64,000 bases of DNA from Gibbula magus (GCA_936450465.1 OW388297.1:56164989-56228988); one strand, 5' to 3'. Shown: positions 1 through 11,949, counted from the stretch's first letter. Numbers and translations: made by a program. Notes: generated by a model from the sequence alone, not told the origin.

Positions 1-573
1 AATACATGTATGCTCAATTATTTTGGCACCATCCTATTTTACACAGCTATCAGCAGAGTGAATATTTAACTTACTCGTTTACGATATCATGTAAGCTAGC
101 TCAAGTATGATTTATTTAAAAGTGGCACCATACGAAAATACGAAATAAATTTGTGAAGAGTCTTACTGTCCCGCATACCCTGTCAAAACACCGTGTAACT
201 AATAATATGAATTATCTGTGCATTACCTATACTTGTACTGAGACCCCTTTTATCTAGACCGGGAGCGATTACAAAGCGCATCCTCTTCACCTGACTGGGC
301 AGATTTTCTATTCTAATTCACCGGTGTTACCTCAGACAGTCCCCTTGTGACATTTTAATCTTAGGATCCAGTTTGCCTCTCATTAACGTAAAGGTTTCAA
401 CAGTAACGAGAAATAATTTGTCTCACCAATGTTAATAACAACATTTTACTTTCAAAAATCGTAACTTTCTACGATATCGTAACGTTAACGTCACCTGTTT
501 ACAGCATTAACATCAGTAATGAGGTAGAGATGTTTTACGGGGTACTTTTTCCTTAACACCGGCCAAATGTACC

Positions 574-607
574 TTTAAAACATTCCAACTTGTCGTCCGC
601 ATCAGTC
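574..607 (+). promoter_or_regulatory. Putative core promoter of the secreted-protein gene
   Basis: A TATA-like TTTAAAA (574-580) lies 30 bp before the A of a TCAGTC initiator-like element (602-607). A start at about 604 would give a 5' leader of 53 nt before the ATG at 657. The spacing fits a TATA/Inr promoter. This is read by eye and not supported by transcript data. Confidence 0.45.
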
Positions 608-656
608 CCCTGTCCACACGTCATCCACAACTTGTCACCAGAACATCATTATCAAG

Positions 657-3600
657 ATGCAGTCTCTTCACTGTCTCGCTTTGTCTCTGGCATGTCTGAC
701 ACTCTACTGTAAGTAACTTGAGTTTTAGTAACAGTAACTTTATATTAGTTTTAACTTTAATGATTTCGAAATAGTTTCACGTCGTATCAGTAACCTTTTA
801 GTTGATTAGCCAAACTCATTTGGAATTACTAAAACAAAATAACGTTGAATCTTTTGGGGGAAAATCAGTTGATAAATAACAATAAATTTGAGTTTTAATG
901 AGTGCTTTAAATTGTTAAGTTACAGTAACTTTGATTTTGTTAGAAAAGTTAGAATCGTGAACTAAGAATTATTTGATTATTGTTAAATACAAATTTTGAT
1001 ATTAGTAATAGCGGCTTTGAGTTGGCTTGAGTCGAAACTTGTATTTTTTTAAGTAATATATTACACAAACTGTGAATATTGAGAGAATCGTGTTTAGAAA
1101 CTGAACTCTCGACTTAAGACCACAGGATTACCTATGTAAACTGCTTCGTGTATCAAAAGTATTAACAGTGAATAGAAATCCATGTTTCTTTGAACTGTGC
1201 TGATATTATTCCTTTTATTTAACTATCTTATCAGGAATCGTTAATGGTGGACATTCAGAAGCAATCAATGATAAAATTATTAATCAATAACTGAATTTCT
1301 AAAATAAGGAATCGTTAATTGAATGACATGAATGTATTTTAAAGGTCATTCTGATTCACGTGCGCTTATAAATCTTCACTGGTTGAGCTTATATAGAGAG
1401 AACAATAAATGGGCGAGGTTCATTTGAGGTCGCCTTGAAAGTCTCTTTGGTTTCACTGCTTGTCTCGAATGGGGCGTTGAGTCACGTGACATATATCACG
1501 TGACGTGGGCTGCGGCTGCAGTTATACCCTGTTCTACTGGTTGTAAGTCATATATAGTTTTGAAAGGAAACTGAATTTGTATGGATATCTTTTTAAATTT
1601 AATTTGAAAAACGTGTGTAACCAGAAAGTGTGGACTTACTGAATAGGGACATTGACTGTATTAGAGGTTGTTATTAATTATGTGTACACAATCATGGAAC
1701 AAGACTAGAATGTAATCGCCTATCTATCGAAGATGTTGTCCACTAGGTATTCACATGTTGTGAGTTGGGCCGCCGCGTATAATAAAACTTAAAGGTTTTT
1801 GGGGTTTTTTTTCAAATTGCTCATTTAGAATGATAGTTTATGTCATTAATAAATACCTTAAAGGGTAAAACATCTTAATATACAAACCAATTATCTGTAG
1901 TGGTAATAAAGGTGTTGCGTATAAAGCAAAAACTGCATGGCGGCCATTTTAATGTAAACACATTTTATTATTTCGAATGACAAACATGATTCCCATGGCT
2001 TTAACGGAACCATGTACACTAATTTTTAGCTTGATTTTCCGAAGAGAGAAGGATGTTTACTATTGGTGACATTATTTCTCAAATACATTTCATCGACATA
2101 ATTCAGAGAAAACAACGTGCTACTGCCCCTTTAAGGGTTAACATATACTTGTTCTGGTATTGGGTAGGCCTATGATGTTCAAACCACTTTGTACGGTACA
2201 GTAATGGCGCATGTGATAATTCAAGAAGACATTCAGTTCTAAAAGTAACCGTTTTCTTTGTTGTTACAAAACAAATAGTACATGTATAAATAATCTTATA
2301 TTTAATATATGCAATTAAATAAGAGCTGCAGCCACCGCCTTTACTCGGCATACCAAAAAACTTGAAAATGTCCATTATGTATTCAGTCTTTTGAAAAACT
2401 GTATATGTGTTTTTCTTTTTTAAACTTTCTACTTCATTTCATTGATCTGTTTCTGTAACCAGCTTTTTCTTTCTATGTATTGGAGCGGCGTTTAAATAAC
2501 TTGTTCGTCAGTCCAGATTTCTTTTTCTGAAATGAAAATATATTAAATCAATATAATCGCCATGTTAATTGTAAACAATTACAACCGACGCGTTTTGAAT
2601 AGGCATACTCAATATTTGCTGCATTTTGTTTGATAAACTAGCGGCCAAAAGAAACGATACCAACAAAAAGACATTATATTTTAATCAACACATTAATACG
2701 ACTGGAACATAGTATGTGTTCAGAAGCTAGCAAACCTTAATTTTCCGTTTTTGAAACATTATCATATTTTATGTTTATGAAAAACACGTCTTTTAAAAAT
2801 CATCGTTTTGGAATCGGCGAGATACTGTGAAGTGAAAAATCACTATTGTGCTTGTCTTTATTACGCCCTACAGTAACCAAGCGTCAACGAATTAGATTAC
2901 AATGTGGTATATAATGTCTACATCATCTTTTATTAACATAATTTCCACATTTTGTAAATTTAAATTTTAAATGTAAACAATTGTGTCCAGAATCCCTCTT
3001 GAAATTTAGCGATTTAAGCACCCCATCGCCGTGTGAACAGGCGTACAAATAAAAGTATGATACCATGATGAGTGAAATGTTCAGAACTTAATTACGAATC
3101 ATATACTAAAGTCTTAGCAAAGAGACTCAAAATTGACTTTGTACGATGGCTGTATTTTGTTTTTGATTCTGTTGAAAATGTGGTAGCGTTTCTTTTGGTC
3201 GGTAGTTAATGATGAACTAGTCCTCCTTACTTAGATATGTTAGATATGTATCTTTATTATGGATTTCAAACTTCCTTGATATATTGCTGGAAACTAGGGA
3301 TTACATATATTCGTTCATACATTTAGATAGAGATTGAATTATGTGTTTGTTTCTATTTCTGCTTTATCTAATGTTTAAATGTAGCGAATAATCAAAGCTC
3401 AACAGTTACTTGAAAAAACATCAATTCAACAAACACATTCCAGAAGTGTTAAATTCATTTCTTCTAATTTTGTTAAAAGGAACATCTGTAAATGTTTATA
3501 GATATATATTTGCCTCATAGACAACATAAACAAGTCCATAATGAAAATATGTTCTTTACTGCGTTATGTTGTATACTGTGTTACTCATTTACGAGAGCTT

Positions 3601-6600
3601 CGTACATTATCCGCTAAATTTATGGGTAATCCTGCTATCTTTAAATTTGCCAATTTTATTTTATTGTACGTTTTTTAAAGACGAAACAACAATGTTTTCA
3701 TTTGTTATGAGAAAACTAAAACTAAACTAAATTGGTACAGACCAATTAAATCAATTTTAATTATAAACTAAATATTATTTATATTTGTTGTTTTGGTCAT
3801 ATTATCTAGGAGGGAAATGTATTTTTGTTAATTTTCATCATATCCTGCGTTGAATGTTCAAATGAATTAAAGGCAGGATTCAACGAAGCTTGGGGACGGA
3901 ACGTGCTATACTGTCTGAACGAAATGAATTAATATTGTCTTTTATTGTTCTTCATTGTAGAGAGTAAATTTGGAATTGAAAGGCGGAATTACGTAATCAT
4001 TTTTAATGCCCAGACAGTATAATTTGATAATTCAATAGGCGAAACTAAACCATTGTTTTCAGTGACAAATGTCAGCGCGGACTGCTCGAGCGCCACCAAA
4101 ACGGTGAAGATAACGCCGTGCATTGAACTCTACGATCAGGCATTGGCTAAAAAAGACGAGAGAAATCGGCGCATAGATGCAGGCAATATGACTTGTCCAG
4201 TCGATCTCGTAAGGGACAAGTGCACGTAAGTGATTTTAAGAGTAGCTGGGCATCTTTCAAGTTACCCAGTCCTTTTCTTTCTGGTAAACCAGTTATACTT
4301 AATAATCATACTTGAAAAAAAGAGTTGACACACTATATTAAATCTGACCTAGGTATACGAAACAAGACAAGAAACAGCAAACCTACACGCGCCTTAATTC
4401 AGCTTCACGATTGTTTCCGATCAATTTTGCTTTCACAAATGTAATTCTGTAATTTTTATATCGTTTTGTGTATTAATATTTTTCTGTGTGCAGGGCGTTT
4501 AAAGCAATGGACTTATGCATGAACGCGGTCAGTTTCCCAGACGAATGTGACGACGAAATTACCGCCGAATTGAGTAAGTCTAGTCTAGTTTATACCACGC
4601 AAGGCGGGACTACTATGATTAAGTATAGGTTAATCACCCAAACAAGGTAGTTATTTAGATTAACTATGCGAGGGCGTTAGCCCGAGCAGAGTTAATCTAA
4701 ATAACTATCGCAGTTTTGGGTGATTAAACGGCTTATACCACGTGGGAATATTGTTTTTACGTACGTTTAATGAATGAGATGTAAAGAAAATGATCATTAC
4801 AAGTGAAAAAAAATGTTTTTTTAATTCAAATAATTGCCCTAGGGCGGTTATCAAGGTTATGTGAAATAACCCCTCTGAGAACAATAGACATAACGGACCC
4901 TAGTGGTATAAGTCTAGATACATAGAACAATCATAGATCACGTCATGTTTATACATAGATTCCTGGCTCAAACAGTCATTAGGATGTCGGTAAAACAATT
5001 TATAGTTCAATAAAATGTGAGTTTGCAATTTTGAAACCGGATCAATATAAGGACTCGCATCAGGGCCATTATTTTCCCACGGAGGTTACTCCCATACCTA
5101 GCCACTGTTCTACTAGGGCTAGATTTCTCGGCTCCAGCAAAATTCCCTAGCGTGAACAAGGGAGAGCGCATGCTCTATCCCTGCTTCTTAACCAATGAAA
5201 ACTCATCGTACAGCGGTTATGTCGACTAGGGACTTCAAAGATATTAGTATTTGACTCTAAAGGGTCTTCCTTATTAGAATGTCCTTCGAATATGTCTGAT
5301 GTGAATAACACAATTGAACTATTTTCGGTATTTGTCTGTTATTTGGTCTTCTTTATTTATCAGCATGTTTATGACCAATTATGTTTTGTTTTCGCAAAAC
5401 CAAATAACATATTTCGAGAAATACACATTAACGAGAAAATATTAATCGTACGTCTATTTAGCATTTAGACGTGTCATTGACAAATGTAACTTTTACGGCG
5501 TTGCATGATTGCATAACTAGATTCAATGCAACCAACCAGTATTCTCCTTTTATGCCGGGAAATCCAGCCCAACTAGAACAGAGGTTAGGATCGGAAATCT
5601 GAAGGGAGTAACCTCTGTGGAAAGAGAATTCTGTGAACAAACATATAACATAAACATATTTTATGAGTGGCTCTTTTTCGTCAATATAATTATAAACAAT
5701 TAGGATCTATCTTGATATATCCATGTTTTATAAGGAAAATTCATAATACAGAAGAAGTCTGTGATTGGTCTAATTTGGACATATTTCTGTGAACCCTTAC
5801 TTTGAAGATGTTTTTGCCACAGGGGATTCATGAAAGTAGCAGGTCGAGATACAGTTTTAGCTAAAGAATATGCACATGGCAAGGCGATGTTAGCATAATT
5901 CGCATGCCTTTGTCGTTGGAAGATGAGTTTATACAGAGTAGAGAGAAGGTAACAATATGTACGCGTGCGTTGATGAATATAAACGTTCAGTATGTTTCGT
6001 ATATTATTTAGCTTTGATAAATGTTTTAGCAGTCTGATTGAAATCGACCTTGTTCCGAGGAATAAAATTTGCAAAATAATGCATCTACCGGGATACGAAT
6101 AGGTTTTGTAGATTCCTCGCCACAAGGTCGGTTTCGCGAAGAAACCTCTGAACTATATGAGTTCGTATCCCGGTAGATGCACTATTTTTATTTCTCGGAT
6201 AACTGTCTATTTTAATCAGACTGGGCAAAATAGCATAATATGCTTTTTTAAGTTCAATTTTTTTTTTAATCGCCAAATATATGATCATTACTTGTTTCCA
6301 ACGAAAATGAGCAACATCCGTATGTGCAGTAACCGAAACTAATTAAAATTACAAACGAAACTTGTCTTTTGTAGATAGGTTAACTTTCCAATTAACCTTT
6401 AACCTTTGACTAATTGACACATTCTAATCGCTGTACATTGTCCGATTTTCGATCAGAAATCACTACTTTCACTTTGATATTGTAACTATAGTGACTAGTA
6501 TTTAAACGATACTTTTGAACAACAATAAGTACTTCTCGATAAAATAACACCATTGATAACGGTTGTCATGTGTGAAACCAACAACATACTAAATATCCCT

Positions 6601-9600
6601 TTAACGATGCGTTTTCAATATAGCCCATCCTCACGTTATCCTTCGCAAAATAAACTATTATAAACCCTTCTTCTGGATATCTAATGAACTTGTTGATTCT
6701 TTCAGAGAATGACAAGATCGAATGCACCTACGATGAACTGCGTGCTGTCTGCGGCGAAGGTATATCTCTTAAGCTTGTTGCTTGAGACTTTATTTGCACG
6801 TGTTTATGTATGCTTTTTATGCATGCCATAAAGGGGTTTTTAATTACAGTGGATGACGATATTATTACGTACATGTGGCATGATCGTCATAGGAATCAGT
6901 TCAGCTACGTATAAATAATTTCCATGAATCTTCCTGATATACCGATTAAGTTTAACCACAGGTGAAGTTTAGCGCAAATATGTTGCGCAACATAGATGAA
7001 CGACCAGTTTGCCCTATGTGCGAACGAAGTGAGCAAAGGTTGGCAACGTATTTCTCTCGACTCGAATCGAAATAATTTTCAACTGTCAAAATTCATTGTC
7101 CCAAAAATTCAAAGTCGACACCCATTTGAACACAGGGTCGTGCTCTCCTAATCCCAACCCCATATGTTACATTTACTCACGTAAAACATATACAATTAAT
7201 TATTTTAAGCGCCCAGAGAGGCTTCTAAATTCGCTCTTCGGCACCATTCTCACTCGCAAACTTCCGCTATACGGAGCGAATGAACAGGAATATTTTACAT
7301 TCAGAAGAATTATAATATAACCCCATTTTGCATTAAACTTTTAAATCTTTATTTATGGGATGTTTTGTCGTATTCTTGGATTTTTTTAGAAGTTTAAAAG
7401 ACGTTTATCGAAATATTGAAAACCAAGGGAAATAACTCTGTAATTAGCAGTGCAACTTTTCGATAGATTGGGCGTATTTGAGCGTCAGTAGACATCGAGT
7501 AATTTCGGAGTTTTTTTTAATTTTTCGATATTCAATCGCTAATGTTAGATTTGTTCTTTTCCGACTCGATTGATTGTTTATTCTTGTATCTTTTATTAAT
7601 ATCGTTGGTTCTTAAAACTTAGTTGTCAGCTTCAGTTGGCTTTGTAGCCACATAGCCTTGTAGCTTTAAGGTACATTTCAAGCAACAGTGTTCGTCATGC
7701 ACATTAGAAATTTTAATAACTGACTGGAAATATGATAATAAAACCTTTTTATTATAATTGTGCAATAAAGTATTTGTTTTATGATAAAGAGATATATTTT
7801 TTTAGTTTGCTCTATAAACTATTTAAAGTGAAAAAGGTCGTGTCGTACTAACAGTAGTAGGAGTTAACTCCCCTGGTAATTCATTCGCTCCGTATAGCGG
7901 AAGTTTGCGAGTGAGAATGGTGCCGAAGAGCGAATTTAGAAGCCTCTCTGGGCGCTTAAAATAATTAATTGTATATGTTTTACGTGAGTAAATGTAACAT
8001 ATGGGGTTGGGATTAAGAGAGCACGACCCTGTGTTCAAATGGGTGTCGAGTTTGAATTTTTGGGACAATGAATTTTGACAGTTGAAAATTATTTCGATTC
8101 GAGTCGAGAGAAATACGTTGCCAACCTTTGCTCACTTCGTTCGCACATAGGGCAAACTGGTCGTTCATCTATGTTGCGCAACATATTTGCGCTAAACTTC
8201 ACCTGTGGTTTAACAAGGCCGTCAATGAGACATTGGAATCACAAGTTGTACATACGATGTTTACATACGAGTGTATTTGAAAACTAATCAATGTATTGCT
8301 GAGATGATTTCTAAGCTGTCAACAAAATATGGTAGCAAAGGGACTTTTACTCAATTTGTGAAAATAATACTCTCAATCGCTAAATAACACGTAAGTCTAT
8401 GGGAATTACGTCACATGTACATAATAATATGGTCACCCAGTGTATGTGAAGAATTATAGGTGAGGTAAGTTGGGGTTTAACGCCGCTTTCAAGAGTATTT
8501 CACTTATATCGCGGCTGCTAGTATTACGGCAGGGAGAAAGCCCGCAACGCCATGTGGCTATGCTTTGTGGCATCGGCTGGAACTATGGGTGGTACTACGC
8601 TGAAATTCAATGTAGCATTGCACCCAAACCTTACTGCGTGTAGAACAGTTCTCTACTGCAGACAAAGTTGGAACCCCGGACCTCTTGATCCGAAGCCGAA
8701 CGCGCTAACCACTGCGCTATTATAGTATAAATGCGATAAGGCTAAAAATTAAGTTTTCATCATGCTGCCCTTCACTTTGGACATCTAAATATATGCAGTT
8801 GACAAGTACAATAGTCTAAGGATAGAGCTGTGATCAGAGATGGAAATATTTCATTGTATAGCCTCATGAAAAATTATCTTGGATGGATGATTTAACAGAA
8901 TCTCATCCAATATCAAATATAATCTCGATATCAAATATCACACAACTCGAAACACAACACAAAAGTAAACACATCGTCGGCATGCCTCAGATATTTCGAA
9001 CTCGTGTTGTTATTTTTCTAGTTCAGAAGACATTTGGGTAAGGTAAAATTGCAGGATTTAAACATGCATGTAAATGCTCTTGATGTGGAAGAACATTTGT
9101 TGGGCCATATTACAAGGTGAGGTGAGGTGACTTGGGGTTTAACGCCGCTTTCAAGAGTATATCACTAAGTCTTACATCACGGCTGTTAGTATTATGGCAG
9201 TGAAAAACCCGCATGAGACTATACATTGCGGTGAAACCTGCGAGTATCGGCTGGAACTAGCGAACCATGGATGGTATTGCGTCAAAAAGTGGATTGCAGA
9301 CAAAGCTGCCTTTCCCCTGGCGGGATTCGAACCCCTTGACCCCTTGATCCGAAGCGGAACGCGCTAACCACTGCGCTATCCCGCCACCCATCCATATGAA
9401 AGTGAAAGTTGCTGGGTTTGAATCTATTGTATCATCTTTTTTTTATAATTTTGATAAATGTTCTGTGTTTTGAAAGTTCTGCAACGCATTTTATCTAAAA
9501 TGAAATGTTATACTGCATATATAAGTGTTTAACGTTTAAAACTTGGTTCATTCAATATATTGCAATAGTGTCGCAACACATAGGCTGTGTATTGCATTAT

Positions 9601-11252
9601 ATCGCACTATACATTAAATGCAATATCTAGCCCTGCATTGGGGTGATATGCTCAGTGTATCTGAATATTCTTCATGGATGTTTGACAATCATCTTTTCAG
9701 GGTCGACCATCATTTATAGTGTAAGCCTTCTGGCCATTTCCCTGTTCGTGGCCGCCTTCCGCCAGCTCTAGTTTCTTGTTACAGGTAATGTTCCAAACCA
9801 CATTTTCCATGTCCCGTTTCGGATGGATGTCAGTCCGGGTCGACAAAACGACCTTTACGTAATGGAGCAAAACCGTGTCAGAGGCTTTGTTTGTGGAGTA
9901 TGCCCGCGGGGGAGGGAAAGGGGAAGGGCCGATAGGCCCGCCCCCCTTTCCCGACGCCAAGGGCATACTCCACAAACAAAGCCGAGGACCAGGTTTTGAT
10001 CTTACTTATGAACCGACAGAAATCATGATTTAGATATAATTTCAATAGTTTGTCTTCACGTGGCTTCATTGGTATATACAGACCCGAATCGCTAAATGCG
10101 CGGGAAGCACATCCGCGAATCACTGCTAAATACGCGGGAAGCACATCCGCACTAAACGCACGTGCTTCAGCCCAGTTATAACAATGAGACCACGCGAGTC
10201 AAGGCAGTCTAGAGAATTCCACTGAACGAAATGGACGCCGGCGACGAAGAAGACATTTTTATAACACAATCTGATAATTTTGATATTAACTTCTGGGAGT
10301 TCAACTGCTATGAAGAAAGCACACCCGCGCCCTGCACGTGCTTTGCGCTCACTACCCACGCCGTGCACGTGAGCTGCATGCGCTATCTACCTCGTGGAGT
10401 TCACATGATTGTCACTGTGGAAAATGCATCACCGTTCTCGTGGGCCTTTATAGCCGAGTTGTCAAAGGCGCCAGTTTAGTAAGCGGGTGGTGCAGGGTTC
10501 GAAACCAGGCATGTTTGTGATTTGTGATTTATCAAAAATGTGATATTCTGTGATGGTATTTATTCGAAGAAGGACTTTTAATCAAAGTATTTCAAAACGT
10601 GTATAATTCCCAATCAAAATAAATTTCCGATAGATTCTAAAGAAAGCCCTGGGCATTCTTGGAGAACGCCCGGCAAACTGACAATAGAGGTTTACCCGGC
10701 AAAAGTAGAACCTAATAGAACAATAGAGTGACGTCACTAGAGGTTTATAATTAGATTTTAAGCATATATTTCGTACGGATTAACACAATATATCCCGTGG
10801 TTGTCTAAACAATACTATAATGGTACTAAATATTTAACAATGATTAATGAATATATTAGCACCAAGAAAGCTTCGAAAAATCGTCTTTTTCCGGATAAGG
10901 GCGATTTTGAATTATTTTTGGTAAAAACAAGGATACACAATTTGATTCATCAGGGATAATTTTATTTTTTTTGTCTGTTCAAACTTACATGCTGTGCTGA
11001 AATCGATGTTTCAAAATCTTTTCTGGACAGCTTATGTTTAGCAATGTAAGGGAAAATTTGAATAAGAAATAAGGAAATTACGTTAACGTGATAATGTCGG
11101 AATAATGCACCTTTTTGTACTTATATAATATATATATATATTGTCCTTAATGTGGTCTAAACCAAACATTTCTTTTCTTTTCAGATATCTCCAAATCTCC
11201 AAAGTCTATACAGACTGTCGTGCCTTTAATCTATGTTAGCACGCGGGTTTGA
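657..11252 (+). CDS. Small secreted cysteine-rich protein (138 aa, 5 exons), family unknown
   Basis: Coding exons are 657-708, 4063-4225, 4494-4573, 6706-6759 and 11185-11252 (stop TGA 11250-11252). All introns are GT-AG with good donors (GTAAGT three times, GTATAT once), in phases 1, 2, 1 and 1, and the joined frame is open throughout. The protein is 138 residues. Residues 1-23 form a hydrophobic signal peptide, probably cleaved after VSA before DCSS. The mature part has eight cysteines, at about 25, 37, 62, 71, 80, 90, 105 and 114, which suggests four disulphides; it is charged, and the last ~20 residues after VCGED are cysteine-free. One N-glycosylation sequon (NMT) is at 59-61. I do not recognise the family; a secreted defence, matrix or haemolymph protein is possible, but no function is shown. 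The exon structure is convincing; the role is unknown. Confidence 0.8.
1481..1504. promoter_or_regulatory. Paired CACGTG palindromes (CLEAR/M-box-like)
   Basis: GTCACGTGAC at 1481-1490 is followed after six bases by CACGTGAC (1497-1504), and another CACGTG lies near 1358. GTCACGTGAC is the consensus of the CLEAR/M-box bound by MiT/TFE and USF bHLH-ZIP factors. The site is in intron 1, and activity is not shown. Confidence 0.4.
1858..2133. mobile_element. Possible TTAA-bounded T2/Kolobok-type MITE
   Basis: TTAAAGGG starts at 1858 and CCCCTTTAA ends at 2133. The right end, with GTGCTAC before CCCTTTAA, resembles the right end of the element at 57311-57852 (GTGCTACAACGCCTTTAA). Only the outermost bases match between the two ends, so this is a weak call. 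Confidence 0.35.
4590..4911. mobile_element. MITE with TTATACCAC termini and internal fold-back
   Basis: The ends are inverted TTATACCAC (4590-4598) and GTGGTATAA (4903-4911), flanked by GTCTAG on both sides (a possible target duplication). Inside, about 38 bp at 4628-4665 pairs with 4690-4729, both containing TTATTTAGATTAACT or its complement. It begins only ~16 bp after the exon 3 donor of the secreted-protein gene and does not disturb the splice site. Confidence 0.6.
5071..5629. mobile_element. MITE family 'GAGGTTACTCCC', copy 1
   Basis: The ends carry GGAGGTTACTCCC and GGGAGTAACCTCTGTGG in inverted orientation. The interior matches the copy at 12918-13603 over long stretches, for example GGTCTTCTTTATTTATCAGC. 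A third, truncated end is at 53286-53425. The family is a non-coding DNA-transposon derivative; the superfamily is not clear. It lies in intron 3 of the secreted-protein gene. Confidence 0.65.
6030..6223. mobile_element. MITE family 'CAGTCTGATT', short fold-back copy
   Basis: The element begins CAGTCTGATTGAAATCGAC and ends with the inverted TTTTAATCAGACTG. It is 194 bp, nearly all terminal inverted repeat with the inner motif ATCTACCGGGATACGAA. Related larger copies are at 16124-16571 and 32229-32587. Confidence 0.7.
6281..6604 (+). mobile_element. T2/Kolobok-type MITE (TTAAAGG family), 5'-truncated copy
   Basis: The interior matches the full element at 54707-55201: the block with TGTGCAGTAACCGAAACT and the block with TTTCGATCAGAAATCACT. 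The right end is CCCTTTAA at 6597-6604. The left part is missing or replaced. It lies in intron 3. Confidence 0.6.
6952..8213. mobile_element. 1.26-kb fold-back element with ~330-bp inverted arms and TTAA flanks
   Basis: Arm 6956-7284 is the near-perfect inverted copy of 7880-8209; the two arms even encode the same chance peptide (beginning MSQKFK) in opposite directions. A ~595-bp AT-rich spacer lies between. Both ends abut TTAA (6952-6955 and 8210-8213), so TTAA is the likely target duplication; the termini read CCACAGGTGAAG inward. TTAA targeting fits piggyBac- or Kolobok-type mobilisation, but there is no transposase, so the element is non-autonomous. The arms are close enough in sequence to suggest recent activity or gene conversion. 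It lies in intron 4 of the secreted-protein gene. Confidence 0.8.
8460..8718 (-). mobile_element. tRNA-derived SINE, copy with 7-bp target duplication
   Basis: Read on the minus strand it has a tRNA-like head (TAGCGCAGTGGTTAGCGCG as A box, truncated at the very 5' end), an internal body, and the 3' end ACTCTTGAAAGCGGCGTTAA followed by a short tail. Part of the B-box region is altered. ATTATAG flanks both sides (8453-8459 and 8719-8725). Confidence 0.75.
9115..9387 (-). mobile_element. tRNA-derived SINE copy
   Basis: The minus strand starts with a tRNA-like head: A box TAGCGCAGTGG and B box GGTTCGAATCC, the two internal RNA polymerase III promoter elements. The 3' tail is (AGGTG)n on the plus strand. 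CCATATTA on the left and CCATATGA on the right may be the target duplication. Confidence 0.75.
9883..9983. repeat. GC-rich perfect-armed hairpin
   Basis: GGCTTTGTTTGTGGAGTATG and following CCC (9883-9905) pairs exactly with 9961-9983; further pairing continues through the GC-rich middle around GGGCCGATAGGCCC. The whole 101-bp unit would form one strong stem. It lies in intron 4, and no gene is seen. Confidence 0.7.
10089..10160 (+). repeat. Two-copy ~37-bp direct repeat
   Basis: The core CGCGGGAAGCACATCCGC occurs twice, each time preceded by GCTAAAT(G/A). The two units are adjacent. No function is evident. Confidence 0.6.
10449..10508 (+). pseudogene. tRNA-Leu-like sequence with pol III A and B boxes
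   Basis: TATAGCCGAGTTGTCAAAGG carries an A box (TAGCCGAGTTG) and resembles the 5' half of tRNA-Leu, with GGCGCCAG following. GGTTCGAAACC is one base off the B-box consensus GGTTCGANTCC. The distance is right for a tRNA, but the arms do not close cleanly, so it is a tRNA pseudogene or the head of another SINE. It overlaps the end of a short plus-strand frame at 10231-10479, which argues against that frame being a gene. Confidence 0.45.
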
Positions 11253-11676
11253 GATTCTAACGAGTTAATGAGAATCCTGCACATCCTTTTCCTTTTATTA
11301 GCAATGAGCACCTTTGTGTCCCATGTTCTGGGATTTTACTCGCGCTTCAACAGCAATATGGAAACAACTGTATAATTGATATCCTTAAACTAACTGAAGG
11401 CACGCGTCAACTACTGTGTAAACAAAGAACAATCCATCAGACTGATCTCGAAAGAATGGACTAGGACGTTTGATCTCGAAAGAATGGACTAGGACGTTTG
11501 ATCTCGAAAAAATGGGTCTGTAGCTGACCTCAGTTCGTTATTATCTGAACAAATCCGCCTGTCACGAAGTTGATGCTGTTATATTTTTTCTATTTTTGAA
11601 CGTTTAAGTTGTCATCTTTTCACAATACTCTCATGAAAGCGTATGTTTTCTTTGCAAATGTATATTTTACACGTTG

Positions 11677-11682
11677 AATAAA
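11677..11682 (+). terminator. Poly(A) signal of the secreted-protein gene
   Basis: AATAAA lies about 425 bp after the stop codon at 11250-11252 and just before an A-rich run. It is the first canonical poly(A) signal clearly positioned to end this transcript. Confidence 0.55.
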
Positions 11683-11717
11683 AAAAATAACTTGAAATCT
11701 TGATCTTTTTTATGATA

Positions 11718-11780
11718 GAGTGAGTGAGTGAGTGAGTGAGTGAGTGAGTGAGTGAGTGAGTGAGTGAGTGAGTGAGTGAG
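11718..11780. repeat. (GAGT)n microsatellite
   Basis: About 15-16 uninterrupted tetranucleotide units are present. Confidence 0.95.
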
Positions 11781-11949
11781 TATGGTACATGTAATCGGGT
11801 AACTTTGGGTTTAAGTGATAAAGTACCTTAAATTATAAATATTGTAAAGGGCTGATGAGTTTTAGAACGATAGCTCTATTTTGTGTTATCAAATCATTGT
11901 GTCGTGCTATATATCATATGATTACAGGCTTTGGATAGAACTATTACAT

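Larger units (their letters stand above)
709..4062. other. Intron 1 of the secreted-protein gene: mostly AT-rich, no gene seen
   Basis: No convincing exon is seen on either strand. It holds the CACGTG motif pair at 1481-1504 and a possible TTAA-bounded MITE at 1858-2133. The rest is AT-rich unique-looking sequence. The short minus-strand frame at 2103-2375 has no domain and overlaps the repeat end. Confidence 0.5.

Noticed and set aside
7096..8068. Two matching peptides (MSQKFK...) on opposite strands
   Set aside because: They are chance frames in the two arms of the fold-back element, not a duplicated gene.
10231..10479. 82-codon frame starting MDAGDEEDIFITQSDN
   Set aside because: It ends inside the tRNA-Leu-like sequence, lies in an intron, overlaps open frames on the other strand and has no recognised domain.
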